Assembly: GCA_023957235.1 (NCBI GenBank)
Contig: JAMLHI010000001.1
Span: 1-64,000 of the forward strand
Source: Chitinophagales bacterium
Lineage (GTDB): Bacteria > Bacteroidota > Bacteroidia > Chitinophagales > JADIYW01
Length of the DNA: 64,000 bases
Reading direction: 5' to 3'
Part shown: positions 8,930 through 17,584 of the stretch, one piece after another
Position numbering within the stretch: the stretch's first letter is position 1
How the letters are laid out: each line of letters begins with the position of its first letter
The notes under the pieces: generated by a model
Database searches by the model: none
Told to the model about the DNA's origin: nothing
Seen by the model: only the letters and a program-made list of their open reading frames with translations
Program-made: the position numbers and the translations under genes

Positions 8930-9538
8930 TTATAAAAAGTTCAAAACATGAACAATATCCTGATCTGGAGAAATAATCTGTGTCTGAATTCCAAGCCCAG
9001 AAGCTCCATCCAGATTACTCTGTTTGTCATCCATAAAAAGACATTCATTGGCTATTAATTGATGAGCATCCAAAAGAGTCTGGTATATCTCTGAATCTGG
9101 CTTGACCATCTTCAGTTGATAGGAATAAAAACAGTCATCAAAAATATCCTGAAAAATATTTTGACCATATTTTTGAAAAATGTATTCCAAATGAATCTCA
9201 TTTGTATTGCTTAAGAGATAAAGTTTGTACTTCGACTTTAAATGATTTAAAAAATGAATTCGATGCATAGGAATATCTTTTAATAGACTATTCCATCTTT
9301 CATAAATATCATTTACAGAAAAGCTGGGCAATAATAAAGGTTCTATTGTCTTCAAAAAAGAGGAAGTATCTAGTATTCCTTTTTCATAATAGACAAAAAA
9401 CAAATCATCTTTTAATTGTATTACTTTTTCAGGTGAATGAAAAATACTTAAAAAATGAGTTTGCCACCAATCTTTTTCATTTTCTAATGGTAAAATCACA
9501 TTTCCCAAATCAAATATCAAAGCTTGTATATTATCCAT
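8930..9538 (-). CDS. HAD-superfamily hydrolase (subfamily IA)
   Basis: A cytoplasmic phosphatase-like protein of 202 residues. Motif I is IFDLGNVI with nucleophile Asp10; the usual second Asp is replaced by Gly-Asn, which marks the YihX-type group. Motif II is LLSNTN (S110), motif III Lys146 in VKPDSEIY, and motif IV DD at 170-171 in FMDDKQSNLDGA. The helical cap lies between about 15 and 90. It probably dephosphorylates a small sugar or nucleotide phosphate, but the substrate cannot be told. It is single, with a tRNA-Val in the opposite direction upstream. A near-match promoter (TATATTTTG) lies about 15 bp before the start. Confidence 0.85.
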   Translation of the reverse strand: MDNIQALIFDLGNVILPLENEKDWWQTHFLSIFHSPEKVIQLKDDLFFVYYEKGILDTSSFLKTIEPLLLPSFSVNDIYERWNSLLKDIPMHRIHFLNHLKSKYKLYLLSNTNEIHLEYIFQKYGQNIFQDIFDDCFYSYQLKMVKPDSEIYQTLLDAHQLIANECLFMDDKQSNLDGASGLGIQTQIISPDQDIVHVLNFL

Positions 9539-9614
9539 AAAAACAAAATATAGCGAATATCAATAAGATAGCAATAAAATTTATAATAAAATTTAAAAAA
9601 TCATCTAGTATTTA

Positions 9615-9622
9615 TATCTTTG
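9615..9622 (+). promoter_or_regulatory. -7 promoter element of tRNA-Val
   Basis: TATCTTTG, an exact TAnnTTTG match, ends 10 bp before the mature 5' end of the tRNA, so the precursor leader would be only a few bases. Confidence 0.65.
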
Positions 9623-9632
9623 CCGTCCGAAA

Positions 9633-9707
9633 GGGCAATTAGCTCAGTTGGTTTAGAGCGCAGCCTTGACAGGGCTGAGGTCATGGGTTCGAATCCCTTA
9701 TTGCCCA
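9633..9707 (+). tRNA. tRNA-Val (GAC)
   Basis: Complete cloverleaf of 75 nt. Acceptor GGGCAAT pairs with ATTGCCC; the D arm is GCTC/GAGC; the anticodon stem CAGCC/GGCTG encloses TTGACAG with anticodon GAC at 9668-9670; the T arm has GGGTTCGAATCCC. Discriminator A; CCA is not encoded. It has its own promoter and terminator, so it is a single-gene transcription unit. Confidence 0.97.
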
Positions 9708-9715
9708 CTTAAATG

Positions 9716-9754
9716 ACAGCAATTAGTAAAGAAAATCTAGTTGCTGTTTTTTTT
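9716..9754 (+). terminator. Terminator of tRNA-Val
   Basis: Stem ACAGCAA / TTGCTGT (9716-9722 with 9741-9747) followed directly by a run of T to 9754. Confidence 0.8.
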
Positions 9755-9771
9755 ATTTCCATTGATAAACA

Positions 9772-9797
9772 CAAAAAGCCATGCATAAAGCACGGCT
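9772..9797 (-). terminator. Terminator of rplU-rpmA
   Basis: On the minus strand AGCCGTGC and GCATGGCT pair (one G-U) and are followed by TTTTT. It lies 25 bp past the rpmA stop. Confidence 0.75.
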
Positions 9798-9822
9798 CTT
9801 ATAATTGAAGAATAATTGATTT

Positions 9823-10080
9823 CTATGCTTCTGTAGCTATAGAAACAAATGTCCTATCTTTAATACCTTTGGTAAATACCACTTTACCTTCTTTTAAAGC
9901 AAAAAGAGTATGATCTCTTCCAATCCCTACGTTAGTACCTGGGTGAAATTTAGTACCTCTTTGGCGAACAATAATATTCCCTGGGATCACGTCTTGACCT
10001 CCAAATATTTTTACACCTAATCTTTTGCTTTCTGAATCACGTCCGTTTTTAGAACTACCGACACCTTTCTTGTGAGCCAT
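9823..10080 (-). CDS. rpmA: 50S ribosomal protein bL27
   Basis: An 85-residue large-subunit protein whose N-terminal tail reaches the peptidyl-transferase centre. It begins [16 protein letters not shown], the classic mature bL27 start, without the N-terminal extension that Firmicutes cleave off. [13 protein letters not shown] is the conserved core. It is the second gene of the rplU-rpmA unit, 19 bp after rplU, with a terminator directly downstream. The start is preceded by an AT-rich stretch rather than a Shine-Dalgarno. Confidence 0.97.
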   Translation of the reverse strand: MAHKKGVGSSKNGRDSESKRLGVKIFGGQDVIPGNIIVRQRGTKFHPGTNVGIGRDHTLFALKEGKVVFTKGIKDRTFVSIATEA

Positions 10081-10099
10081 TTCTTTATCCTTTTAATAA

Positions 10100-10408
10100 T
10101 TAAGCAATTCCTTCAATCTTGATTTTTGTAAAAGACTGGCGGAAACCATTTTTGAGTTTATAACCTTTACGTCGTTTTTTCTTAAAGATAATTACTTTAT
10201 CACCTTTTACCTGATCTACAATAGTAGCAGCAACTTTAACGCCTTCTACTACTGGAGCTCCTACTTGTACTGAGCCATTATTGTCTATTAATAACACTTT
10301 ATCAAAGATTACCGAGTCACCCGTATTTCCTGCCAATTTATGCACGAAAATTTCTTGATTTTGTGTTACTTTAAATTGTTGTCCGTTAATTTCAACGATT
10401 GCGTACAT
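10100..10408 (-). CDS. rplU: 50S ribosomal protein bL21
   Basis: A 102-residue 23S rRNA-binding protein. MYAIVEINGQQFKV at the N-terminus and the basic stretch KKKRRKGYKLKNGFRQ near the C-terminus are the family signatures. First gene of the rplU-rpmA operon, the usual bacterial arrangement. An exact -7 element lies 23 bp upstream of the ATG, giving a short leader. No autoregulatory leader structure is evident in the short 5' region. Confidence 0.97.
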   Translation of the reverse strand: MYAIVEINGQQFKVTQNQEIFVHKLAGNTGDSVIFDKVLLIDNNGSVQVGAPVVEGVKVAATIVDQVKGDKVIIFKKKRRKGYKLKNGFRQSFTKIKIEGIA

Positions 10409-10430
10409 TACCTAAACTATTTAGTGGGTG

Positions 10431-10438
10431 CAAAGATA
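10431..10438 (-). promoter_or_regulatory. -7 promoter element of rplU-rpmA
   Basis: TATCTTTG on the minus strand, an exact TAnnTTTG match upstream of the rplU start at 10408. Confidence 0.65.
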
Positions 10439-10560
10439 GTATTTATCTTTTACATTTCCATCACTTAAAAAAATATATTCTTTACTTATTGACAAAATTA
10501 ATTGTATTCATAACAATTGGCAAAATCAGTTAATCATTTATCAATCAAATATTCCTTTTA

Positions 10561-11208
10561 TTACTTATTGATTAAGTCGAAAACACTATGTACCTCTCCA
10601 TATAACCATGTGTTTTCATAAAAATCCACTTGTCCATCCTCAATATTATACATTCCACCAATTATCCCTACTTCTTTATTCAGCACCATATCTCTCAATA
10701 TTACGCTTTGCTCTACAATTGCATCTACACATCTATAAACATGAATTTTTGACACTTTATTCACAAACTCTTTATTAGTGGAAGTACGATTGTCTTTTTC
10801 TGTCTTTTCGTAATATAATGAAGGGGTGATTTTATTTAATAGCGTAGTCAAGTTTCCCATCTCAATATGATCACAAGCACCGCTTATCGCACCGCATTTT
10901 GTATGCCCCAAAACGACTATTAATTTTGAATTAGCAATTTTACATGCAAATTCTAAACTGCCTAGTACATTTTCTGAAATCACATTTCCTGCCAATCTAA
11001 TGCTAAAAATATCTCCTAAACCCAAATCAAAAATCAACTCTGCTGATGTCCGACTATCTATGCAACTAATGATAGACGCAAATGGCCATTGCCCATCTCT
11101 CGTTTCATTCACTTGCTCTAATAAATTTCTGTTTTTTTTGAGATTGTTTACAAATCTAAAATTTCCATCTACTAGACGACTAAGCGCATTCTTGGGATCT
11201 AAGGGCAT
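10561..11208 (-). CDS. Beta-class carbonic anhydrase
   Basis: Zinc enzyme that interconverts CO2 and bicarbonate; bicarbonate feeds the biotin-dependent carboxylase AccBC encoded elsewhere in this window. The zinc ligands are Cys49, His102 and Cys105, with the Asp51-Arg53 dyad in SCIDSR and the HTKCGA motif at 102-107. The length (215) fits the family. There is no signal peptide, so it is cytoplasmic. It is transcribed alone, between the ribosomal protein operon and the VWA-like gene. A near-match to the promoter consensus (TAACTTTA) lies just upstream of the ATG. Confidence 0.93.
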   Translation of the reverse strand: MPLDPKNALSRLVDGNFRFVNNLKKNRNLLEQVNETRDGQWPFASIISCIDSRTSAELIFDLGLGDIFSIRLAGNVISENVLGSLEFACKIANSKLIVVLGHTKCGAISGACDHIEMGNLTTLLNKITPSLYYEKTEKDNRTSTNKEFVNKVSKIHVYRCVDAIVEQSVILRDMVLNKEVGIIGGMYNIEDGQVDFYENTWLYGEVHSVFDLINK

Positions 11209-11319
11209 TGTATTTTTTTGCTAAAGTTACTCAAAAGAAAACTCGCTACCAAAAACATTTCAATAAGGCTCAATCTTCATAGATTTTTTCATACAAATAC
11301 ATCTACTTCATTGCACAAA

Positions 11320-13416
11320 TTATGGCTGACCGAAAAATCTTCTCAAAAACCACTCAATAGACAATAATAGAATAATTATTCCAAGAACTATTTTATAATC
11401 AATCAGTGCTTTAGTACTCATATTTTCTTTAAATATTGGTCTAATTCTTTCATCATTCTGAATATCATTCATCAATTGATGCATATCTTTCCAATAGTAC
11501 ATTTTGCCAAAATGCTGGACAGCCAATGAATTCATTAGCTGAAAATCTGCTTTTGTTCGTGAACTTTCTATATTGAAAGACTGGACTGCAAACTTATATT
11601 CACTATCCACTTTTTTGCCATTTAATTCAGTTGAAGCGAGTACATTGTATGAACCGGATGGAAGTTTCCCAAGATGATATGTAAATGCGTTTGGACTTTT
11701 GTCCATGAAAAAATCTGAATAAGCGGTATTATCTTTCTTTAATAAGACTTTTACGTCAGAAGTATTGATGAGTTGTCCACTTTCATTATGTAATGTAGCT
11801 TCTAGAGAAACTCTTTCTGATTCATTATAAATTGTCTTATCTGATTTAATTTTAAATTGCCTATGGTCTTTTTTACTTGCTATATATTGAACCAATCTCT
11901 GTACCCATTCAAAAACATCAGATGTATTTTGGGTTTCAAGATATGCTTGCATCTTCCAACGCCACATGCCTTCGCCAAACAAAATTGCAGTTTTTTGAGT
12001 ATTTTGAGAACTAGTGACCAATAATGGGACTTGCAATTTCACTTTATTCATTTTTTGCATCCAACAGACTTCTACAGAGGGCGATAATTGATATTGACCA
12101 TAAGGAGCAATCAAAGGTGGCACCTTATCGAGCCATTGAATAGCTTGCTCACTGACAAAAAAGTTTTGATATGTAGGCAAATAAATAGGATTGACTTCAA
12201 TAGGATTAGGTTGAATCTGAGAAAGCTGAGCCACACTTTGGAGCTTATTGAAGGCATTAAAATCTGTCTGTTGATTGACTATCCACCATTTTGAATGAAT
12301 ATTTTGAATAACAGATTGTAATTGAGTAGTAAGGCTTGAGTTTTTTATACTAGGCAAACCATATAAAATCAATAAATCTAAATCCTTCTTACTATTGATA
12401 AAATCATTCACATGAAGAACATTAATATCAATATTCTTCAATTCTGACAATGCTTCTCTGATAAATCTTATATCAGGATGTGGAGCATCATAAATGATAG
12501 CTACCTTTTGTCTGCCATCAATCACTTGAATATAAAACTCCTGCTGGTTATTGCTAAATATTTTCTCTTGGCTGAGCTTAGAAATATGGACATGATATTT
12601 TTGAATACCAGGATGCTCTACAAGAATTTTAAATTCAATTGTTTGATACCAATCGTCAGAAGAAATCTGCGTTCTTTTCGTTTCTAATACTTTTCCTTCA
12701 GTATCTTTTAACTGAACCTCAATATTTTGACCATTTAAATTATTTGCCCCAACTTCTACAAGAATCTGAGCTTCATCACCTAAATAAACAACATCATTAT
12801 ATTTCAGCCTTTGAATGCGAACATCTTTATAGGTTGTTGTATCTCCTACTAAAATTGTATAAACGGGAATGCCTTCTAATGATTTATTATAAATAGGATT
12901 TAATCCCTGATTAAATAATCCATCAGAACTAATAATAATAGCTCCAATATTCTGATTGTTAATTCGTTGAGCAATCTGTTCTATCGCTTTATCAATATCT
13001 GTTCCTTGTAGATGAAATCGATTGGAATCAGCTAAAGAATCGGCAATACCTACACCAAAAAAATAACTTTTCACTTGAAACTTCTCTGAAAGCTGGTCTA
13101 TCAATGAACTGACTTTATCTTGATAATCTTTCAACTTTTGCTCGCCAATACCCCATCTAACTGAAGCAGAATTATCCTCCAAAAAGATGATTTTAGCATC
13201 TATTTTGTCATTTGTTATTGATTTGACCAGCGGGTTTAATAGTAGCAAACCTATTAGAAAAATAGCCGTCCATCTTAGAGCAGATAAAAATAAAACCCAA
13301 ATTAAGGAGACTTCAAATTTAGCCTTTGCTCCTTTGTACAACCAATAAGTCAGTAAAGTAGCTAGTATAGCAACTATTATCAGCGTCCAAACAGGATATG
13401 TCAAAATCCATTGCAT
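11320..13416 (-). CDS. VWA-like membrane protein
   Basis: A 698-residue envelope protein. Two N-terminal membrane helices (about 8-28 and 36-60) are followed by a von Willebrand A-like domain. A metal-site motif of the form DxSxS (DNSAS, 81-85) starts it. A large extracytoplasmic region of beta-sandwich character follows (about 205-650), and a single helix near 675-693 re-anchors the C-terminus. Such proteins are common in Bacteroidota beside BatA/BatB-like genes, but their function is not established. It lies downstream of the truA-ABC unit on the same strand, about 100 bp away, so co-transcription is possible. Confidence 0.72.
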   Translation of the reverse strand: MQWILTYPVWTLIIVAILATLLTYWLYKGAKAKFEVSLIWVLFLSALRWTAIFLIGLLLLNPLVKSITNDKIDAKIIFLEDNSASVRWGIGEQKLKDYQDKVSSLIDQLSEKFQVKSYFFGVGIADSLADSNRFHLQGTDIDKAIEQIAQRINNQNIGAIIISSDGLFNQGLNPIYNKSLEGIPVYTILVGDTTTYKDVRIQRLKYNDVVYLGDEAQILVEVGANNLNGQNIEVQLKDTEGKVLETKRTQISSDDWYQTIEFKILVEHPGIQKYHVHISKLSQEKIFSNNQQEFYIQVIDGRQKVAIIYDAPHPDIRFIREALSELKNIDINVLHVNDFINSKKDLDLLILYGLPSIKNSSLTTQLQSVIQNIHSKWWIVNQQTDFNAFNKLQSVAQLSQIQPNPIEVNPIYLPTYQNFFVSEQAIQWLDKVPPLIAPYGQYQLSPSVEVCWMQKMNKVKLQVPLLVTSSQNTQKTAILFGEGMWRWKMQAYLETQNTSDVFEWVQRLVQYIASKKDHRQFKIKSDKTIYNESERVSLEATLHNESGQLINTSDVKVLLKKDNTAYSDFFMDKSPNAFTYHLGKLPSGSYNVLASTELNGKKVDSEYKFAVQSFNIESSRTKADFQLMNSLAVQHFGKMYYWKDMHQLMNDIQNDERIRPIFKENMSTKALIDYKIVLGIIILLLSIEWFLRRFFGQP

Positions 13417-13518
13417 AAAACTAAACTAATAAAAAATCATTATTCATTGGATGATACTTTCTCTTTAATCAATAGCAACACAAATCTTCCTTTTAAAAAA
13501 TATTATCATCTCAAATAT

Positions 13519-15282
13519 CTAATGAGCAAATTGCATCTCAACTAAATTGCGATAATACCCATCTTCTTTCTCCAACAAGGAAGTATGAGTTCCTATTTCT
13601 TTTATCTCTCCTTTATCAAGCACAATGATTTTATCCGAATGTTGAATGGTGCTTAATCTATGAGCTATAATTATAGATGTACGACCTTTGACCAATTTCT
13701 CAATCGCATTCTGAATCATTATTTCTGATTCTGTATCTACAGATGATGTTGCCTCATCTAAAACCAGAATGGAAGGATTATATACCAGCACTCTGATAAA
13801 AGATATCAATTGCCTTTGCCCCACAGACAGAGTTGCACCTCTTTCCATGACATTATAATCATAAGCATTAGGCATATCCATAATAAAATCATGAGCACCT
13901 ACAAGTTTGGCTGCTGTTATCACCTTTTCTCTCTCAATATTTGGATTTTTTAAAGTAATATTTTCAAATATAGACCCAGAAAATAAAAACACATCCTGCA
14001 TCACTACTCCTATTGAAAAGCGCAAAGCTGACAGCTGATATTCCTTTATAGATATATCATCCACGAGTATTTCACCTTTCTGAATTTCATAAAAGCGATT
14101 GAGAATATTGATTGTAGAGGTTTTTCCAGAACCTGTTGCCCCCACCAAAGCAATTGACTGCCCTGGTTCCACTATAAAACTAATTCCTCTCAAAACAAAA
14201 TCAATATCATTATATGAAAACCAGACATCCTTAAATTCTATTTTTCCTAAAACTTTTTGAGGGATAAAATGACCATTATCTTCTATTTTTTCATTTGTAT
14301 CTAAAATTTTAAATACTCTATCGGCAGCCACTATACCCATTTGAAGGGTGTTGAATTTATCTGCCAACATCCGCAATGGGCGGAAAGCTAAATTAAGGTA
14401 TTGATAAAATGCGATAAAAATACCGACTTCAACCATAGATCCTGGGGTGATAATAAGTCGTGCTCCAAACCAAAGCATAATCGCTACTGCTATCGACAAT
14501 ATAATCTCCACTAAAGGGAAAAAAATTGAAAAATACCAGACAGATTTTAAGTTGGCAATCTTATGCTCTTTATTGATTAAATTAAATTTTTCAAATGATC
14601 TATCTTGCGCATTAAACACTTGAACCACTCTCATTCCTGCAATATACTCTTGAACAAATGCATTCATCTGAGCCACTTTTTCTCGGACTTCATTAAATGA
14701 ATCTTTGACAGCTTCCTTAAAAATATAAGTACTCCAAATAATAAAAGGGAATGTCACTATACATGCTAATGCTAATTGCCAATTGATAGAGAACATAAAA
14801 GCAATCACGACAACAAAAGTCAATACATCAGAAATTATCGTTATAAACCCTTCAGAAAAAATATTGCTGACTGCTTCTACATCGTTAATAGTCCTTGTGG
14901 TCACTATACCAATTGGCGTTTTGTCAAAAAAACGAAGACGCATAGATGCCACGTGATTAAATACTTTCACCCTCAGATATCTAATCACTGATTGCCCTAA
15001 GTCAGAAGTATAAAAGCTGAATAAATATTTAGAAAGAAATTCTAATAACAATATCACTCCAACGATAATAGCCATTTTTTGCAGACCTTCTTTATCATAG
15101 CTCACTATATAGTCATCAACCATCACCTGAGTGAGCCATGGACGTACAGATGTCAGCAAAGCCGATAGAATTCCCAACAAAACAGATACCCACAACAGAT
15201 TGCGAAAGGGTTGTGCCAAGCCCATCACCCTTTTTAAAACTGGCCAGTCTTTACTCATTGTAGATGATGTCTTTTTTCTCAT
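13519..15282 (-). CDS. ABC exporter, fused permease and ATPase (MsbA/MdlB-like)
   Basis: A 587-residue half-transporter that would act as a dimer in the inner membrane. Six membrane helices lie in residues 27-310. The ATPase domain has Walker A GATGSGKT at 381-388, the signature LSVGQ at 485-489, Walker B SILVLDE at 504-510 with catalytic Glu510, and the switch His541. The ATG overlaps the truA stop by 4 nt (ATGA), so the two genes are translationally coupled. The substrate (lipid, peptide or drug) cannot be predicted; MsbA-like lipid flipping is only one possibility. Confidence 0.9.
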   Translation of the reverse strand: MRKKTSSTMSKDWPVLKRVMGLAQPFRNLLWVSVLLGILSALLTSVRPWLTQVMVDDYIVSYDKEGLQKMAIIVGVILLLEFLSKYLFSFYTSDLGQSVIRYLRVKVFNHVASMRLRFFDKTPIGIVTTRTINDVEAVSNIFSEGFITIISDVLTFVVVIAFMFSINWQLALACIVTFPFIIWSTYIFKEAVKDSFNEVREKVAQMNAFVQEYIAGMRVVQVFNAQDRSFEKFNLINKEHKIANLKSVWYFSIFFPLVEIILSIAVAIMLWFGARLIITPGSMVEVGIFIAFYQYLNLAFRPLRMLADKFNTLQMGIVAADRVFKILDTNEKIEDNGHFIPQKVLGKIEFKDVWFSYNDIDFVLRGISFIVEPGQSIALVGATGSGKTSTINILNRFYEIQKGEILVDDISIKEYQLSALRFSIGVVMQDVFLFSGSIFENITLKNPNIEREKVITAAKLVGAHDFIMDMPNAYDYNVMERGATLSVGQRQLISFIRVLVYNPSILVLDEATSSVDTESEIMIQNAIEKLVKGRTSIIIAHRLSTIQHSDKIIVLDKGEIKEIGTHTSLLEKEDGYYRNLVEMQFAH

Positions 15283-16031
15283 AACTTTACAAACAAACTT
15301 TCAGGATATTCAATTGACCAAAGGTGAAGTCCATGAGCTGGAGCTGTCATACTCAGATCAATTCTCTCCTTATTATAGACTTCAACCATGATGTTTTTTT
15401 CTTCTCTTTTTTTACATCCTATCATCAAAGATGTGCCGACTATTGCACGTACCATATTTCTAAGAAATCGGTTAGAGCATATTTCTAAATAACAACCTTC
15501 ATCTGTTGAAGTCCAATTAGCATGAAATAAATTACATATACTATTGTTATTATCACTCCCTTTTTTTTCAAAAGAAGAAAAATCCTCTACACTTAATAAT
15601 TGCTGGCAGAAATTATTCATCATGTCAATATCAGGTTTGAATGGTTGACGAAAAAAATAACTCCTATCGGTTAAAAATGGGTCTTTGCGATAATGAATAA
15701 AGTATCTATAGGTTCTCGATAATGCTGAAAACCTAGCATGAGCATCTTCTACCATAGGATGAATAGCTCTTATACTGATATCATCAAGCAATATGGCATT
15801 TAAAGCATAAATAAAATTTTTATCTAAAATCTTATTAGTATCTATTTGAGCAAAATAAGATTGGGCGTGCACGCCAGTGTCAGTTCTGCCACAACCTAAA
15901 ACATCAGTTTTACTCTTCAGTAAGATTGTCAATTTATTTTCCAATTCTGCTTGAACAGTATATGCATTATCCTGTCTTTGCCATCCATGGAAATTTGTAC
16001 CTCTGTAAGATAAATGCAAAAAGTAACGCAT
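15279..16031 (-). CDS. truA: tRNA pseudouridine(38-40) synthase
   Basis: Modifies uridines 38-40 in the anticodon arm of many tRNAs. The catalytic Asp51 lies in GCGRTDTGVHA, and GTNFHGWQRQ near the N-terminus is also conserved. I place the start at the ATG at 16031 (MRYFLHLSYRGT). The frame can be extended six codons to a TTG at 16049, but that TTG lies inside an exact -7 promoter element (16047-16054) and so would not be transcribed. The length is then 250 residues, normal for TruA. First gene of a unit with the ABC exporter. Confidence 0.94.
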   Translation of the reverse strand: MRYFLHLSYRGTNFHGWQRQDNAYTVQAELENKLTILLKSKTDVLGCGRTDTGVHAQSYFAQIDTNKILDKNFIYALNAILLDDISIRAIHPMVEDAHARFSALSRTYRYFIHYRKDPFLTDRSYFFRQPFKPDIDMMNNFCQQLLSVEDFSSFEKKGSDNNNSICNLFHANWTSTDEGCYLEICSNRFLRNMVRAIVGTSLMIGCKKREEKNIMVEVYNKERIDLSMTAPAHGLHLWSIEYPESLFVKL

Positions 16032-16046
16032 ATAGAAAAGAAATTG

Positions 16047-16054
16047 CAAAGATA
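16047..16054 (-). promoter_or_regulatory. -7 promoter element of truA, fixing the start
   Basis: TATCTTTG on the minus strand, 16 bp before the ATG at 16031. It overlaps the upstream in-frame TTG and so decides the start. Confidence 0.65.
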
Positions 16055-16190
16055 GATAAATGAATAGAAATACTTTTGGTCAATCATTTAAACTATTTGA
16101 TTAAGCAATAAACAATTAAGAGATCTTCCTTTGAAGATAGATGTAGTCTTTCAAAATAAATTGAACCACAATATGATTTAAAAATCTATT

Positions 16191-16206
16191 TGAAATAGCT
16201 ATTTCA
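16191..16206. repeat. Perfect 16-bp palindrome upstream of terC
   Basis: TGAAATAGCTATTTCA reads the same on both strands. It sits in the 277-bp divergent region between truA and terC, 73 bp upstream of the terC -7 element. A dimeric regulator site is possible. Nothing else recognisable is in this region. Confidence 0.5.
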
Positions 16207-16279
16207 GACTCATCTAAACCATACATTTTGAAAAGCTAAAAAATAAATATTTTTCACACTTTCACAAAAAAAATCAATT

Positions 16280-16287
16280 TACTTTTG
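16280..16287 (+). promoter_or_regulatory. -7 promoter element of terC
   Basis: TACTTTTG, an exact TAnnTTTG match, 21 bp before the ATG at 16309. Confidence 0.55.
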
Positions 16288-16308
16288 CAAAAATAAATAA
16301 AAAAACAA

Positions 16309-17085
16309 ATGGAGTTTTTATTCAACCCAGACACCTTAGTAGCATTTGCTACCTTAACTTTTTTAGAAATTGTCTTAGGAATAGATAATATAATATTCAT
16401 TTCTATTATTACTGGCAAACTCCCTTTAGAACGTCGTAAAAGAATCACTAGACTAGGCTTATTTCTAGCTATGTTTATGAGAATAATCATGTTGTTTGGT
16501 ATCACCATTTTAATAGCGATGAAGCAACCTTTATTCAGTGTCAACTGGAGTTGGTTCAGTGCTCACTTCAATGGACAAGCACTTATCCTACTAGGAGGAG
16601 GAATTTTCTTGATTTGGAAAAGCACTAAAGAAATTCATGAAAAAGTCAACCACATTGAACACCATACTCAACCATCTGTTGGCGCACAAGTTTCAAAATC
16701 TATTGTAGGGATAATTTTTCAAATCTTGATGATTGACCTCATCTTCTCATTGGATAGTATCTTGACCGCCGTAGGAATGACCAATGGTTTGGATGGTGCC
16801 CTTTATATTATGATTGCTGCTGTCATTGTTTCCATAGCTGTGATGATGCTTTTTGCTGTTCCAATAGGCAATTTTGTCAATAACAATCCCTCTATACAGA
16901 TTTTAGCACTCTCCTTTCTGATACTCATTGGATTTATGCTGACTACTGAGAGTATGCACCTCTCTGATGCAGTATTAATGGGACAAGATATTGGTGCAGT
17001 ACCTAAAGGCTATTTATATTTTGCAATCGTATTTTCTCTAGCTGTAGAATTTATGAATATGAGAATGCGCAAAAAGCCCCATTAA
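16309..17085 (+). CDS. TerC-family integral membrane protein
   Basis: A 258-residue multispanning inner-membrane protein, probably with seven helices. The two acidic membrane motifs of the TerC/Alx family are present: FLEIVLGIDNIIF (Glu20, Asp26, Asn27) and DLIFSLDSILTAVGMT (Asp143, Asp149). Members studied elsewhere export manganese or take part in metal and envelope stress, and the acidic residues are the likely metal path. It has its own promoter and a 16-bp palindrome upstream, which suggests regulation. A strong hairpin follows before the DUF4293 gene. Confidence 0.87.
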   Translation: MEFLFNPDTLVAFATLTFLEIVLGIDNIIFISIITGKLPLERRKRITRLGLFLAMFMRIIMLFGITILIAMKQPLFSVNWSWFSAHFNGQALILLGGGIFLIWKSTKEIHEKVNHIEHHTQPSVGAQVSKSIVGIIFQILMIDLIFSLDSILTAVGMTNGLDGALYIMIAAVIVSIAVMMLFAVPIGNFVNNNPSIQILALSFLILIGFMLTTESMHLSDAVLMGQDIGAVPKGYLYFAIVFSLAVEFMNMRMRKKPH

Positions 17086-17103
17086 TAAATCTAACAAATT
17101 AGC

Positions 17104-17139
17104 TAGTTAATCTTCTTTTTTTCAAAAGAGGATTAACTA
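17104..17139 (+). terminator. Strong hairpin between terC and the DUF4293 gene
   Basis: A 16-bp stem (17104-17119 with 17124-17139, one G-U) closes a 4-nt loop. No T-run follows, so it may be a weak terminator, an mRNA-stabilising end or an attenuator. Confidence 0.5.
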
Positions 17140-17163
17140 TCTTAGCTTTCCAAAATAATAGAT

Positions 17164-17565
17164 ATGATTCAAAGAATTCAGACGATTTATCTCTTTTTAG
17201 CAGCAATATTTTTATTTGTCCTCTTATTTTTATCTATAGGTGTCAGAGAGAATGAATCTGTAAAAATGTTTGAAAATTTATACACTACTGTTTTGTCAAT
17301 AGTAAGTGGAGGCACGGCTATAATTGCTATCTTTTTATTCAACAATAGGAAATTGCAAATAAAAATAATCAGCGGATTAACTGTTTTATGTCTTGGAGTG
17401 ATAGCTAGTTTAGTCATCTTTCAATTTGTACTACCTACTCAATTAACAACTATTAATTATATTCCTTACGCCTCACCTATTATCGCTTTCATTTTTTCCA
17501 TTTTGGCTCTTAAAGGAGTAAAAGCTGATGAAAAATTAGTTAGATCTATGGATCGACTGAGATAG
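17164..17565 (+). CDS. DUF4293 family membrane protein
   Basis: A 133-residue inner-membrane protein with four predicted helices (about 7-27, 38-60, 70-90, 98-118). The N-terminus MIQRIQTIYLFLA is the hallmark of DUF4293, a family found in Bacteroidota with no known function. It is transcribed in the same direction as terC after a hairpin and is convergent with the OxyR gene, whose stop lies 19 bp away with no obvious terminator between them. Confidence 0.82.
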   Translation: MIQRIQTIYLFLAAIFLFVLLFLSIGVRENESVKMFENLYTTVLSIVSGGTAIIAIFLFNNRKLQIKIISGLTVLCLGVIASLVIFQFVLPTQLTTINYIPYASPIIAFIFSILALKGVKADEKLVRSMDRLR

Positions 17566-17584
17566 TATTCACCTTTTTTTCAGA

